Shown: one piece after another, positions 23,240-31,954 of the stretch | Position numbering within the stretch: the first letter of the stretch is position 1 | Layout of the letters: every line of letters begins with the position of its first letter | NCBI RefSeq assembly: GCF_009831415.1 | Contig: NZ_CP043727.1 | Location: 1,798,001 to 1,862,000, forward strand | Origin: Yersinia canariae | GTDB taxonomy: Bacteria > Pseudomonadota > Gammaproteobacteria > Enterobacterales > Enterobacteriaceae | Direction of reading: 5' to 3' | DNA: 64,000 nucleotides | Notes under the pieces: generated by a model | What the model saw: only the letters and a program-made list of their open reading frames with translations | Databases searched by the model: none | Told to the model about the DNA's origin: nothing | Translations under genes and position numbers: made by a program

Positions 23240-24222
23240 TTGAGCGCATTTGGTCTGGGAAGTCTTGGTTGTATTTGCTCCTGCTGCCGTTATCTTGGTT
23301 ATATGGGGCGATTACTGGGCTTATCCGTATCAGTTACACTCTGGGGCTGCGTTCGACATGGCGCTCCCCAGTGCCTGTTATCATCGTGGGCAACTTGACT
23401 GCGGGCGGGAATGGTAAAACACCCGTTGTTATTTGGTTAGTGGAACAACTGAAACTACGGGGCTACCGCGTTGGTGTTGTGTCCCGTGGTTACGGTGGTA
23501 AGTCAGATGTGTATCCGTTATTGCTCTCCAGTGAGACTACCACGGCTCAGGCTGGCGATGAGCCGGTTTTGATTTATCAACGAACAGGTGCTCCGGTCGC
23601 GGTTTCACCAAAGCGTTCAGAGGCTGTCAAAGCATTACTGAAATCTAATGATTTGGATTTCATTATCACTGATGATGGATTACAGCATTACGCACTACAG
23701 CGAGATTTTGAACTGGTCGTGATTGATGGTGTGCGCCGCTTTGGCAATGGCTGGTGGTTACCCGCAGGGCCGATGCGCGAGCGGGCAGGGCGGCTGCGCT
23801 CAGTTGATGCAGTGATAACTAATGGTGGCATTGCTGCTGCTGGTGAAATACCGATGCAATTGGTGGCATGTGACGCAATTAATTTAGTGACTGGCGAACG
23901 TTATCCCGCACAACAACTACAACATGTTGTTGCCATGGCTGGCATCGGCCATCCGCCGCGTTTTTTTGCCACACTGAATCTCCTTGGTATTGAACCTAAA
24001 AAAGAATATGCCTTTGCAGACCATCAGGACTATTCATTGTCTCAACTTAGCCCACTGATTTCAGGGCCAGAAATTTTGCTGATGACTGAAAAAGATGCTG
24101 TTAAGTGCCGGGTTTTTGCCCAGCCCAATTGGTGGTATTTGCCGGTAGATGCGCAGTTGCCTTCCGATCAGGCTGAACAATTGCTGCTTAAGATTCAGGC
24201 ATTACCCCACCGCCCTGCATAA
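23236..24222 (+). CDS. lpxK: Tetraacyldisaccharide 4'-kinase
   Basis: LpxK phosphorylates the 4' position of the lipid A disaccharide precursor at the inner face of the cytoplasmic membrane. The 328-residue protein has an N-terminal membrane-anchoring hydrophobic segment (about 10-30). A P-loop variant [12 protein letters not shown] lies at 52-63, with [10 protein letters not shown] and the catalytic [12 protein letters not shown] near 138-149. The start overlaps the msbA stop. Its downstream neighbour is the convergent ydcJ gene, 6 bases away, instead of the E. coli ycaQ. Confidence 0.97.
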   Translation: MIERIWSGKSWLYLLLLPLSWLYGAITGLIRISYTLGLRSTWRSPVPVIIVGNLTAGGNGKTPVVIWLVEQLKLRGYRVGVVSRGYGGKSDVYPLLLSSETTTAQAGDEPVLIYQRTGAPVAVSPKRSEAVKALLKSNDLDFIITDDGLQHYALQRDFELVVIDGVRRFGNGWWLPAGPMRERAGRLRSVDAVITNGGIAAAGEIPMQLVACDAINLVTGERYPAQQLQHVVAMAGIGHPPRFFATLNLLGIEPKKEYAFADHQDYSLSQLSPLISGPEILLMTEKDAVKCRVFAQPNWWYLPVDAQLPSDQAEQLLLKIQALPHRPA

Positions 24223-24228
24223 TCTCAG

Positions 24229-25635
24229 TTAGAGACTCAGGGATGCGCGCTTCAGGGCCGCTGCGCATGCAGTGAGCGAGCGTTGCTGAGTTTCTTCGTA
24301 CAGTTGCAGTTCATCAATAACATCACTCCCCAAGTCCCGCTGGAAATCCTGTTTACTAGAGTGGCCTGCAAAATGGCTTTGCCCTTTATCACCTAAATTT
24401 GACTGGAAAATACCTGCAGCGCTGACCGGCAGGAAATCTTCATAGACCAAAGGTTCAAATTGGATGAATCCGGCCTCAATTAGCTGGTCTAATGTTAAAT
24501 TTTGCACTGATATCGCCGGTTCTTTAAGGCTCTTTTCAGTCGGAAAATAGCGGAAATAGGCAAGTCTTTCTGCCCGCATTATCGGGTAGTCATCTGGAAA
24601 CTGGCTAAATTGTTCGTGCAGAATCGCCATATATTGCTCTGCATTCTGTTCATTCGCTGGAACGCGTAATTGATCTTGAGCTGCTTGTAACAAACGGTCA
24701 TAAAGATGGCGACCTTTGGCCGTCAATGCTGCGCCGCGTTGTTCTATTTCGCCAAAACGGGCGGTGTGGTTCCCTTGAACAATATGCCCACCTGAGGATA
24801 CAAAAGCGACTTTCTCTTCCAGTGCTTTGAAACTGGTTTGTCGCAGCAGTATTGGGCAATGACGTGGCGGTGGCCCTTCGATAACGGCTTTGGGGGTTAT
24901 GTTGTACTTTGGCATTGCAGCTTGTACTGCATCGATATTTAGTGTCCGTGGGGTTAAGTGGTTAATATGTGGCCCCTTAAAAGCAACTACATCAGCAATT
25001 AATCGATGTTGATCATGTAGTTGTTGATAAATCTCGGCACTGACGGTCGCCTGGTTATGCCAGCGAAATGTTTCCAATGATTGAGTAATGAAATCATCGG
25101 CTTCATGGTGGGTCAGCCCGCCGGCCGTTTCATGCTGAACAATTAACTCGATAAGACGCGGAGTGAAAATGTTCCTTTTGGCAAGAATATCAGCCGCTTG
25201 TTGCCGCAGTTCTGGTTGTTCAATCAAATCTAAACGAAGTAAGGATGTAAAAATTCTAAATGGGCAGGCTTGCAGTGAGGCCTCATGTACCGCGCGAAAT
25301 GCAGTCGAGTGAACAGGCACCCCTGCTGGGGCCAGGTCATAATACCCAACAGGAATCATGCCCATTATTGCAAACAAGCGGCGTAAAGTAGCAAGTTCGG
25401 CAGCAGTTCCTACACGAATGGCACCATGCCGCTCCATACTTAATCGTTCAATTTCCCCTGTTTGATGCAAATGTCGGGTTAGTTCTGGTGACTGCTCCAG
25501 AGTTTTACCATTGATTTCGGCAACCAGTTGTAATAAAGCACCATATAGTGGGACTTCGACCTGATACATATCCGACATAGCTCTGGAGAATCTGGCGCGA
25601 ATCTCATCAGGATGAACAAATGGCTGGTGGGTCAT
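24229..25635 (-). CDS. ydcJ: DUF1338/HglS-family 2-oxoadipate dioxygenase-like protein
   Basis: This resembles E. coli YdcJ throughout. YdcJ belongs to the DUF1338 family, whose studied member HglS (Pseudomonas putida) is an Fe(II) enzyme turning 2-oxoadipate to D-2-hydroxyglutarate in lysine breakdown. The 468-residue protein keeps three motifs that likely hold the metal ligands by analogy: RHGAIRVGT near residue 70, HINHLTPRTL near 235 and RFGEIEQRG near 300. The start at 25635 has AGGAG 9 bases upstream; an 11-codon longer frame lacks this. The gene converges on lpxK, with only 6 bases between. No lysine-degradation genes are nearby, so the substrate here is unproven. Confidence 0.85.
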   Translation of the reverse strand: MTHQPFVHPDEIRARFSRAMSDMYQVEVPLYGALLQLVAEINGKTLEQSPELTRHLHQTGEIERLSMERHGAIRVGTAAELATLRRLFAIMGMIPVGYYDLAPAGVPVHSTAFRAVHEASLQACPFRIFTSLLRLDLIEQPELRQQAADILAKRNIFTPRLIELIVQHETAGGLTHHEADDFITQSLETFRWHNQATVSAEIYQQLHDQHRLIADVVAFKGPHINHLTPRTLNIDAVQAAMPKYNITPKAVIEGPPPRHCPILLRQTSFKALEEKVAFVSSGGHIVQGNHTARFGEIEQRGAALTAKGRHLYDRLLQAAQDQLRVPANEQNAEQYMAILHEQFSQFPDDYPIMRAERLAYFRYFPTEKSLKEPAISVQNLTLDQLIEAGFIQFEPLVYEDFLPVSAAGIFQSNLGDKGQSHFAGHSSKQDFQRDLGSDVIDELQLYEETQQRSLTACAAALKRASLSL

Positions 25636-26293
25636 AATCAGGTTGCTCCTTTTGGCCTGGAAGGGCACAAAATTGCCGAATAATGGTGTATATACTCAGT
25701 TTTTATTTTAGGTTGATATCGGTAAATTGTGGGGATCTCGCGGATAATATTGGTTTTTTATGCGCAGCATCTCATTGATGCTGCACTTAACTATCTATTC
25801 CCAGATAAAATAGTTGCGTGGCGATATGTTTTATGAGTAAATAGCCGCCGGCCTGTATTACAGACCTATTTATGTGTAAGAGTGTACGAGAGTAAAGCAA
25901 AGCAGTTCCTCCCAAAACGTTATCTTTTGATGCCGCTTCAAAGACGAACCTCCTAGTATCTCCGATAAATAACTCCCATAAGTAATGTTCGTGTTGCAGA
26001 CCCGCTATTCCAATAGCGTTGAGTACACCATCCAAGACAGCCGCACGGGCCGGCTGCTGCAAGGTTGTTGCTCTGTAATTTAGCAATATACTGTTTGAAT
26101 TATCTTGGAAATTGATGATGCTGATGTGTTAATCATCTATCCGGATAGCAAAATTCCAAAACCCGCACTTATGCGGTTTTTTTCATAAAATCAAGCTCAT
26201 AGAGGTTTAATCAGAAAACTTTAGGATGGGCAACTGCATCTAAACAATAAATAAAAATGAGTTGTTAGGATGCCCAGTAAAAGGAAATTTATT
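25636..26293. other. 658-base gap between ydcJ and the cold-shock gene
   Basis: This divergent spacer must hold promoters for ydcJ and for the cold-shock gene. A minus-strand frame of about 99 codons from a TTG (25787-26086) has no ribosome-binding site and no recognised similarity; I do not call it. A terminator-like hairpin (listed separately) reads on the plus strand at 26159-26183 with no annotated gene before it. The last 100 bases form an A/T-rich leader before the cold-shock gene, as expected for this family. Confidence 0.5.
26159..26183 (+). terminator. Orphan terminator-like hairpin
   Basis: The sequence ACCCGC, six-base loop, GCGGT is followed by six more T. The stem is four GC pairs, one C/T mismatch, then A-T pairs. 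No plus-strand gene precedes it within 1.9 kb apart from lpxK, whose end is blocked by the convergent ydcJ. It may mark the end of an unannotated plus-strand RNA. Confidence 0.5.
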
Positions 26294-26503
26294 ATGACGT
26301 TAAAAATGGGTCGCGTGAAATGGTTCAACCAGTCCGAAGGCTACGGTTTCATTTCACCACACGACGGTAGTTTGGATGTGTATGTCAGCAAGACTGCTAT
26401 TGCCAACACCAAAAACAAATCACTGAGTGAAGGGCAGGATGTTGAATTCTCTACTTATCGTAGTATTCACGGGCCGTCAGCAGCAGATGTAATCGCTTTC
26501 TAA
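26294..26503 (+). CDS. Cold-shock-domain protein with altered RNP2 motif
   Basis: A 69-residue CspA-family protein, a single OB-fold that binds single-stranded RNA or DNA. RNP1 is nearly canonical (EGYGFISP, residues 15-22). The usual RNP2 FVHFSAI is replaced by YVSKTAI (about residues 31-37), so the conserved His and Phe that stack on bases are missing. The C-terminus (GPSAADVIAF) is typical. ATG 26294 has AAGGA upstream and gives MTLKMGRVKWFNQ; an ATG 8 codons earlier is less likely. It has its own strong terminator. It could be a specialised or weakly binding paralogue like CspF/CspH; function is not known. Confidence 0.88.
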   Translation: MTLKMGRVKWFNQSEGYGFISPHDGSLDVYVSKTAIANTKNKSLSEGQDVEFSTYRSIHGPSAADVIAF

Positions 26504-26505
26504 GC

Positions 26506-26536
26506 AAACGGCTACCCTTGGGTAGCCGTTTCTATT
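26506..26536. terminator. Terminator after the cold-shock gene
   Basis: A perfect 12-pair stem AAACGGCTACCC / GGGTAGCCGTTT with a 2-base gap is followed by CTATTT, right after the cold-shock stop. It is nearly symmetrical, so it could also stop minus-strand transcripts coming from 26617. Confidence 0.88.
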
Positions 26537-26566
26537 TCGCAGGTGCTTCTATTTGTATTTTGCTGC

Positions 26567-26617
26567 TTAGTTGCTGAAGTTAGCAAACAGCGCAATAATT
26601 TTATGGAATACTTTCAT
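26567..26617 (-). CDS. Possible 16-residue small protein
   Basis: A minus-strand ATG at 26617 opens MKVFHKIIALFANFSN and stops at 26567. A GAG lies 6 bases before the start. The peptide is basic at its N-terminus and hydrophobic in the middle, like many enterobacterial small membrane proteins. Upstream on the same strand is a perfect CRP-type palindrome (26641-26656), and downstream the near-symmetrical hairpin at 26506-26536 could end the transcript. There is no homologue I recognise, and a 17-codon frame can arise by chance. It might equally be part of a small RNA. Confidence 0.35.
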   Translation of the reverse strand: MKVFHKIIALFANFSN

Positions 26618-26640
26618 TTCTTACTCGATAGTCATAATTG

Positions 26641-26656
26641 TGTGATGTTCGTCACA
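26641..26656. promoter_or_regulatory. Perfect CRP-type palindrome
   Basis: TGTGATGTTCGTCACA matches the CRP consensus TGTGA-N6-TCACA at all ten core positions. It lies 24 bases upstream of the minus-strand micro-ORF start and about 210 bases upstream of ycaR on the plus strand. Which promoter it serves is unclear. No close -10 is obvious on the minus strand; a weak TATCAA lies at 26682 on the plus strand. Confidence 0.65.
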
Positions 26657-26869
26657 AAATAATACTCCCCAGAATTCAACATATCAATAACAAAACCAAC
26701 ATTTATCACTCCGTATTCTCAGCATTCTTACTTATATTGAGACTGGTTAACATAACTACTTGTTATCAATAACGGATATGAATGACGGCGTCGGCACAGT
26801 TAACCTGCATCGGCGGATATGCTATCCTCAACCACTTTCCTGCTGGCTAAACTCCATTCTGGAGGATGT

Positions 26870-27052
26870 ATGGACCACCGTTTACTCGAAATTGTTGCTT
26901 GTCCCGTCTGCAACGGTAAGTTGTACTTCAATAAAGAAAATCTTGAGTTGGTATGCAAAGCTGACAATCTAGCTTATCCCGTGCGTGATGGCATACCGGT
27001 ATTGTTAGAGAATGAAGCCCGCCCACTGTCAATTGATGAGAAGCACGCATGA
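26870..27052 (+). CDS. ycaR: YcaR, UPF0434/Trm112-like protein
   Basis: A 60-residue protein of the UPF0434 (Trm112-like) family. It has an N-terminal CPVCNGKL pair of cysteines (residues 11 and 14), a single later Cys (ELVCKADN) and the [10 protein letters not shown] motif. Trm112 relatives in other organisms activate methyltransferases; the bacterial protein has no settled role. ATG 26870 has a strong GGAGGA ribosome-binding site and gives the family start [12 protein letters not shown]. The 17-codon longer frame is rejected. Its stop overlaps the kdsB start by 4 bases, so the two are coupled. The same pair occurs in E. coli. Confidence 0.93.
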   Translation: MDHRLLEIVACPVCNGKLYFNKENLELVCKADNLAYPVRDGIPVLLENEARPLSIDEKHA

Positions 27053-27801
27053 GTTTCATTGCTATAATTCCCGCCCGTTATGCTTCAACCCGTCTACCTG
27101 GTAAGCCACTGGCTGATATTGCTGGCAAACCTATGGTGGTGCATGTGATGGAGCGAGCGCTGGCGTCAGGTGCTTCTCGGGTGATTGTGGCAACAGACCA
27201 TCCAGAAGTGGTGAAAGCGGTTGAAGCAGCGGGCGGTGAAGTGTGTTTAACCCGTGCAGATCATCAATCCGGCACTGAGCGGTTAGCGGAAGTCATTGAT
27301 CACTATGGTTTTGCTGATGACGATATTATCGTCAATGTGCAAGGGGATGAGCCACTGGTACCGCCGGTGATTATCCGTCAGGTGGCTGATAATCTGGCTG
27401 CATCCAGTGCAGGAATGGCGACATTAGCCGTACCCATTGAAAGTAGTGAAGAAGCCTTTAATCCTAATGCTGTTAAAGTGGTAATGGATGCTCAAGGGTA
27501 TGCGTTGTATTTCTCCCGCGCAGCAATTCCGTGGGAAAGAGAACGTTTTGCTCAGTCTAAAAACACCATTGGTGATTGTTTCTTACGCCATATTGGCATC
27601 TATGCTTATCGCGCTGGGTTTGTTCGCCGCTATGTTAATTGGACACCGAGCAAACTTGAGCAAATAGAGCTATTAGAGCAACTTCGCGTGTTGTGGTACG
27701 GCGAAAAAATCCATGTTGCTGTGGCAAAGGCTGTTCCGGCGGTTGGGGTTGATACTCAAGAAGATTTAGACCGTGTGCGGGCTATCATGCTGCGCCAGTA
27801 A
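27049..27801 (+). CDS. kdsB: 3-deoxy-manno-octulosonate cytidylyltransferase
   Basis: KdsB makes CMP-Kdo from Kdo and CTP, activating the sugar for transfer to lipid A. The 250-residue cytoplasmic enzyme opens with the nucleotide-binding [15 protein letters not shown] (residues 6-20). It carries [11 protein letters not shown] near 98-108, and [10 protein letters not shown] and RHIGIYAYR further on. The start overlaps ycaR by ATGA. It completes a cluster of lipid A/core genes in this window with msbA and lpxK. A hairpin terminator follows. Confidence 0.97.
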   Translation: MSFIAIIPARYASTRLPGKPLADIAGKPMVVHVMERALASGASRVIVATDHPEVVKAVEAAGGEVCLTRADHQSGTERLAEVIDHYGFADDDIIVNVQGDEPLVPPVIIRQVADNLAASSAGMATLAVPIESSEEAFNPNAVKVVMDAQGYALYFSRAAIPWERERFAQSKNTIGDCFLRHIGIYAYRAGFVRRYVNWTPSKLEQIELLEQLRVLWYGEKIHVAVAKAVPAVGVDTQEDLDRVRAIMLRQ

Positions 27802-27827
27802 TAAAATAAACAACTGAACTGCTGATT

Positions 27828-27863
27828 ACGCCAGGCTCGATTGGGTCTGGCGTTGCTATTTTT
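27828..27863 (+). terminator. Intrinsic terminator of kdsB
   Basis: A 7-pair stem ACGCCAG / CTGGCGT with a 12-base loop is followed by TGCTATTTTTAT, 26 bases past the stop. Confidence 0.75.
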
Positions 27864-27986
27864 ATACTTGTGTCTTTCAACTATTTTACTTTTATTGTGG
27901 CTGTTATTTGATCTGCATTCTGGAAATATCCAACCTGCCATTCCATTATGATAAATCTATTTCGTCAGATAACGGGACAAAGCCTT

Positions 27987-28880
27987 ATGGAACAGCTGAA
28001 AGCTGAGTTAAGTGTCGTGCTTGGGGAGTCGATAACCCGCCTTGAACGCATCAGCGAGCAGCCGTATGCCCATCTGTATGCCATGTATAATCAGCAGGGG
28101 CAGGCCATCCCATTGTTGGCAAAAAGTTATGTTTGTCAGGGGATTGCACAGCAGGAGGCGTATAAACTGTCCATGTTGTCGCGCGAAGGCGATATACGCT
28201 TGCCAACTGTATATGGCTTAGTCATGACCCATCAAACTCCCTATAAAGAAATTTTATTAATGGAGCGTTTACGTGGCGTTTCGGTTGAAGCGCCGACCCG
28301 GACAGGGGACCGCTGGAATGCTTTGATGGATCAAATAGTTGAAGGCGTATTAGCCTGGCATCGAATTGATAGTCATGGTTGCGTCGGCAATGTTGACAGT
28401 ACGCAGGAAAATGATTGGTTCAGTTGGTATCAGCAGCGGGTTGAAGTGCTGTGGGCCACGCTGTCCAATATGAACTCTCCGCTAATGACGTTGGAGGACC
28501 GAGCGGTACTTTATCGTGCCCGGGCATCATTACATGCACTTTTCGCCGGTTTTGACGACAGTTCAGTGCTGGTTCACGGTAATTTGACTTTGCGTAGTAT
28601 GCTGAAAGATCCGCGCAGTGATCAGTTACTGGCGATGCTCAACCCTGGCCCAATGTTATGGGCGCCGCGTGAGTATGATTTATTCCGCCTCAGTGAGGAG
28701 GGTATGTCGAGCCAGCTATTCTATCGTTATCTTAATAAAGCGCCGGTTTCGGAATTTTTTGTCGCTCGCCGATGGCTTTATACCCTCTGGGAATTAGTCT
28801 CTCGCTTTATCCACACCGGCAATTTAGACCGCGCATTATTTGATACCGCGGCCCGGCAACTTTTACCTTGGTTAGATTAA
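27987..28880 (+). CDS. ycbJ: YcbJ, kinase-like (phosphotransferase-fold) protein
   Basis: A 297-residue relative of E. coli YcbJ, placed in the aminoglycoside/choline-kinase-like fold; its substrate is unknown. Kinase-like features are LLMERLRGVSVE in the hinge region, VLVHGNLTLRSML where choline kinases carry the catalytic HGD-N motif (here the Asp is Asn), and MLWAPREYDLFRL downstream. The changed HGN suggests weak or altered phosphotransfer; the E. coli protein has the same HGN. ATG 27987 matches the family start (MEQLKAELS); the longer frame from 27948 is less likely. Its stop overlaps the convergent elyC end by 4 bases. Confidence 0.88.
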   Translation: MEQLKAELSVVLGESITRLERISEQPYAHLYAMYNQQGQAIPLLAKSYVCQGIAQQEAYKLSMLSREGDIRLPTVYGLVMTHQTPYKEILLMERLRGVSVEAPTRTGDRWNALMDQIVEGVLAWHRIDSHGCVGNVDSTQENDWFSWYQQRVEVLWATLSNMNSPLMTLEDRAVLYRARASLHALFAGFDDSSVLVHGNLTLRSMLKDPRSDQLLAMLNPGPMLWAPREYDLFRLSEEGMSSQLFYRYLNKAPVSEFFVARRWLYTLWELVSRFIHTGNLDRALFDTAARQLLPWLD

Positions 28881-29668
28881 ATATCCCCGTTACCTCTTTC
28901 AATTTGCTGGGGGCTATTTTCAGTTAATTTTTGCCATATTAGCCCCAATGTTTCATACCAGGCTCGCTCGGAATGACCTAAATATGTTGCCGCCGGAATA
29001 GTGCGCTCCCAGCTATGCAAAGGGGTGGTAATGGCTAATTGATTGGCCGGTGCCGGGATAGGATGTAAACCCTGAGCTGTAAAGAATTTCATTGCTCGCG
29101 GTAAATGGCTGGCGGAAGTCACCAACAAAAACGGCTTATCACCGACCAAGCCCGCCACTGCGGAGGCTTCTTCCACGGTATCTTTGGGCTGCTCTAATGC
29201 AATAACATCTGCCGCCGGGACACCTAAACTTTCCGCGACCTGCGCTGCTGTTCTTGCACTGCTTTGGCTGTTGGGGCCAGCGCCGCCAGTAAATACCATT
29301 TTTGCATTAGGATGGGCGTGATACAGCCGGATCCCCTCTGTTACTCGTGGCAAACTATTTGAGAATAAATTGGCACTTGGCGCCCAATTCGGATTAAACG
29401 TGTAGCCGCCACCAAGGACAACAATGTAATCTACCGGGTCGTTTCCCTGATAAGTCGCGTACTGTTTTTCCAACGGCAATAGCAGGCGATCCGCGACAGG
29501 TTGCAGGCTAACAAGCAATAATACCAGCCAACTTAATGCAAAAAGCGTTTTGCCGCTTTTTTGCCAGCGGGTAAAGCACAATAAGATTAATGCCAGCCCC
29601 ATTACGATAAGCAGAAAGGGCAGTGGCATTAATAAGCCGCCAACAAACTTTTTTAGGGTAAAAAGCAT
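28877..29668 (-). CDS. elyC: Envelope biogenesis factor ElyC (DUF218)
   Basis: ElyC is an inner-membrane DUF218 protein. E. coli mutants lyse at low temperature through disturbed peptidoglycan and lipid-carrier use. The 263-residue protein has two N-terminal membrane helices (about 13-32 and 38-57) and a periplasmic DUF218 domain starting VDYIVVLGGGYTFNP. The conserved acidic EEASAV and LLVTSASHLPRAM motifs are present. It converges on ycbJ, with stops overlapping by 4 bases, and is divergent from cmoM. Family assignment is strong; the molecular activity is not settled. Confidence 0.94.
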   Translation of the reverse strand: MLFTLKKFVGGLLMPLPFLLIVMGLALILLCFTRWQKSGKTLFALSWLVLLLVSLQPVADRLLLPLEKQYATYQGNDPVDYIVVLGGGYTFNPNWAPSANLFSNSLPRVTEGIRLYHAHPNAKMVFTGGAGPNSQSSARTAAQVAESLGVPAADVIALEQPKDTVEEASAVAGLVGDKPFLLVTSASHLPRAMKFFTAQGLHPIPAPANQLAITTPLHSWERTIPAATYLGHSERAWYETLGLIWQKLTENSPQQIERGNGDI

Positions 29669-29849
29669 AAAAACAGGGACCTTTTGGCTGAAAAAACGGC
29701 ATTTGGTGATGATTACGGGCCAAGAAGATTTATTCTAAGTCAGGCTGTGCCAAAATAGCAGGTTGGGAGTCATTCTTTTTGCTGTAGCCATTGATTTGCG
29801 AGTCTCTATCAAGGCCGGTAAATCAATAGTTATAGCGGAGCAATTGTCC

Positions 29850-30635
29850 ATGCAGGATCGTAATTTCGATGATATCGCCGAGAAATTCTCGCGCAATATC
29901 TACGGCACAACGAAGGGAATGATCCGTCAGGCAGTGGTGTGGCAAGATATCACCGGGCTATTAGCACAGTTACCGCAACGCCCGTTACGGATTTTAGATG
30001 CCGGTGGCGGTGAAGGGCATATGGCTTGCCAACTGGCGGCATTAGGTCACCAGGTTCTATTATGTGACCTGTCCGCTGAGATGATCCAACGTGCGAAAGT
30101 GGCTGCGCAGGAAAAAGGTGTGAGCCACAACATGCAATTTGTACAAAGTGCGGTACAGGACATCACCCAACATTTAGAACAGCCAGTTGATCTGATATTG
30201 TTCCATGCGGTTTTAGAATGGATTGCAGAGCCACAACACGTTCTGCAGGTCCTTTTTAATGCGTTAAACCCAGGTGGCGCGCTGTCATTGATGTTCTTCA
30301 ATGCCAATGGGTTGGTGATGCGCAATGCGGTATTAGGTAATTTTCAGTTAGCGATACCGGAGGTAAAAAGGCGTCGTCAGCGCTCATTATCGCCGCAATA
30401 TCCTTTAGATCCACCGACGGTATACGGTTGGCTTGAGCAAATGGGTTTATCCATTAGCGGTAAGACGGGAGTACGGGTGTTTCACGATTACATGAAAAAT
30501 AAACAGCAACAAGTCGATGAGTTTGCTGAATTATTGGCGTTGGAGCAGCGCTATTGCCGGCAGGAGCCCTTTATCAGTTTGGGGCGCTACGTGCATGTCA
30601 TGGCGTTTAAGCCGAATCTGAAGGACCCATTATGA
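29850..30635 (+). CDS. cmoM: tRNA 5-carboxymethoxyuridine methyltransferase CmoM
   Basis: CmoM (formerly SmtA) methylates cmo5U at wobble position 34 of several tRNAs, using SAM. The 261-residue class I methyltransferase has the SAM-binding [11 protein letters not shown] (about 49-59) and [10 protein letters not shown] downstream. The start at 29850 has a GGAG ribosome-binding site 9 bases upstream and gives [19 protein letters not shown], the family N-terminus. A 29-codon extension is rejected. Its stop overlaps mukF by 4 bases: it heads the cmoM-mukF-mukE-mukB operon, as in E. coli. Confidence 0.96.
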   Translation: MQDRNFDDIAEKFSRNIYGTTKGMIRQAVVWQDITGLLAQLPQRPLRILDAGGGEGHMACQLAALGHQVLLCDLSAEMIQRAKVAAQEKGVSHNMQFVQSAVQDITQHLEQPVDLILFHAVLEWIAEPQHVLQVLFNALNPGGALSLMFFNANGLVMRNAVLGNFQLAIPEVKRRRQRSLSPQYPLDPPTVYGWLEQMGLSISGKTGVRVFHDYMKNKQQQVDEFAELLALEQRYCRQEPFISLGRYVHVMAFKPNLKDPL

Positions 30636-31954
30636 GTGAATTTTCCCAGACAGTACCCGAACTGGTCGCCTGGGCGCGAAAAAATGATTTTTCGATTACT
30701 TTGCCAACAGAGCGTCTGGCTTTTCTTATGGCTATTGCGACCTTAAACGGTGAGCGGCTGGACGGCGAAATGAGCGAAGGCGAGTTGGTTGATGCATTTC
30801 GTCACGTCAGTAAAGGTTTTGAGCAGACCACAGAAACCGTGGCAGTACGCGCCAATAACGCCATCAATGATATGGTGCGTCAGCGTTTACTCAACCGTTT
30901 TACCAGTGAAATGGCCGACGGCAATGCGATTTACCGTCTGACTCCATTGGGCATTGGTATTACCGATTATTATATCCGCCAGCGCGAGTTCTCCACTCTG
31001 CGCTTGTCGATGCAATTGTCGATTGTGGCACAAGAGCTACAACGGGCAGCAGAAGCCGCAGAAGAGGGCGGTGATGAGTTTCACTGGCACCGCAATGTAT
31101 TTGCCCCGCTGAAATATTCAGTCGCTGAAATCTTTGACAGTATTGATATGACTCAGCGCTTGATGGATGAACAGCAACATAGCGTCAAAGAAGATATTGC
31201 GGCGTTGTTGAATCAAGACTGGCGTGCCGCTATTGCCAGCTGTGAAATGTTGCTGTCAGAAACCTCCGGTACACTGCGAGAGTTACAAGACACGCTGGAG
31301 GCGGCAGGTGATAAGCTTCAGGCAAATTTGTTACGTATTCAAGAAGCTACTATCGGCAATGCGGGCTTGGACTTGGTCGATAAGCTGGTCTTTGATCTGC
31401 AAAGCAAACTTGACCGCATTATCAGTTGGGGTCAGCAGGCCATTGACCTGTGGATTGGCTATGACCGCCATGTACATAAGTTTATTCGTACTGCGATTGA
31501 TATGGATAAAAACCGAGTATTCGCCCAGCGGTTGCGCCAGTCAGTCCAGAATTACTTTGATAGCCCTTGGACCCTGACCTACGCCAATGCTGATCGCTTG
31601 CTGGATATGCGCGATGAAGAGCTGGCGCTGCGTAGTGAAGAGGTGACCGGGGAGCTGCCACCGGATCTGGAATTTGAAGAGTTCAATGAGATCCGCGAGC
31701 AGTTAGCCGCCATGATTGAGCAGGCCTTGCAGGTGTATCAACAGCAAAAAATGCCACTCAATCTGGGGGAAGTCATGCGCGATTACCTCGTGCAATATCC
31801 GCGTGCTCGTCATTTCGACGTGGCTCGTATCCTGGTCGACCAGGCAGTTCGCCTTGGTGTGGCCGAAGCCGATTTCTCAGGGTTACCAGCTGAATGGCTG
31901 GCAATCAATGATTACGGAGCCAAGGTGCAGGCACATGTCATCAACAAATATTGA
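30632..31954 (+). CDS. mukF: Chromosome partition protein MukF (kleisin)
   Basis: MukF is the kleisin of the MukBEF condensin. It bridges the MukB heads and recruits MukE. The 440-residue length equals the E. coli protein. An N-terminal winged-helix dimerisation domain spans about residues 1-120. A helical bundle follows to about 320, then an acidic linker ([13 protein letters not shown]) and a C-terminal winged helix ([20 protein letters not shown]) that contacts a MukB head. The ATG overlaps the cmoM stop. mukE begins within its last 20 bases. Confidence 0.97.
   Translation: MSEFSQTVPELVAWARKNDFSITLPTERLAFLMAIATLNGERLDGEMSEGELVDAFRHVSKGFEQTTETVAVRANNAINDMVRQRLLNRFTSEMADGNAIYRLTPLGIGITDYYIRQREFSTLRLSMQLSIVAQELQRAAEAAEEGGDEFHWHRNVFAPLKYSVAEIFDSIDMTQRLMDEQQHSVKEDIAALLNQDWRAAIASCEMLLSETSGTLRELQDTLEAAGDKLQANLLRIQEATIGNAGLDLVDKLVFDLQSKLDRIISWGQQAIDLWIGYDRHVHKFIRTAIDMDKNRVFAQRLRQSVQNYFDSPWTLTYANADRLLDMRDEELALRSEEVTGELPPDLEFEEFNEIREQLAAMIEQALQVYQQQKMPLNLGEVMRDYLVQYPRARHFDVARILVDQAVRLGVAEADFSGLPAEWLAINDYGAKVQAHVINKY

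Noticed and set aside
25787..26086. Minus-strand frame of 99 codons upstream of ydcJ
   Set aside because: It starts at a TTG without a ribosome-binding site, resembles no family I know and lies in a region expected to hold promoters.
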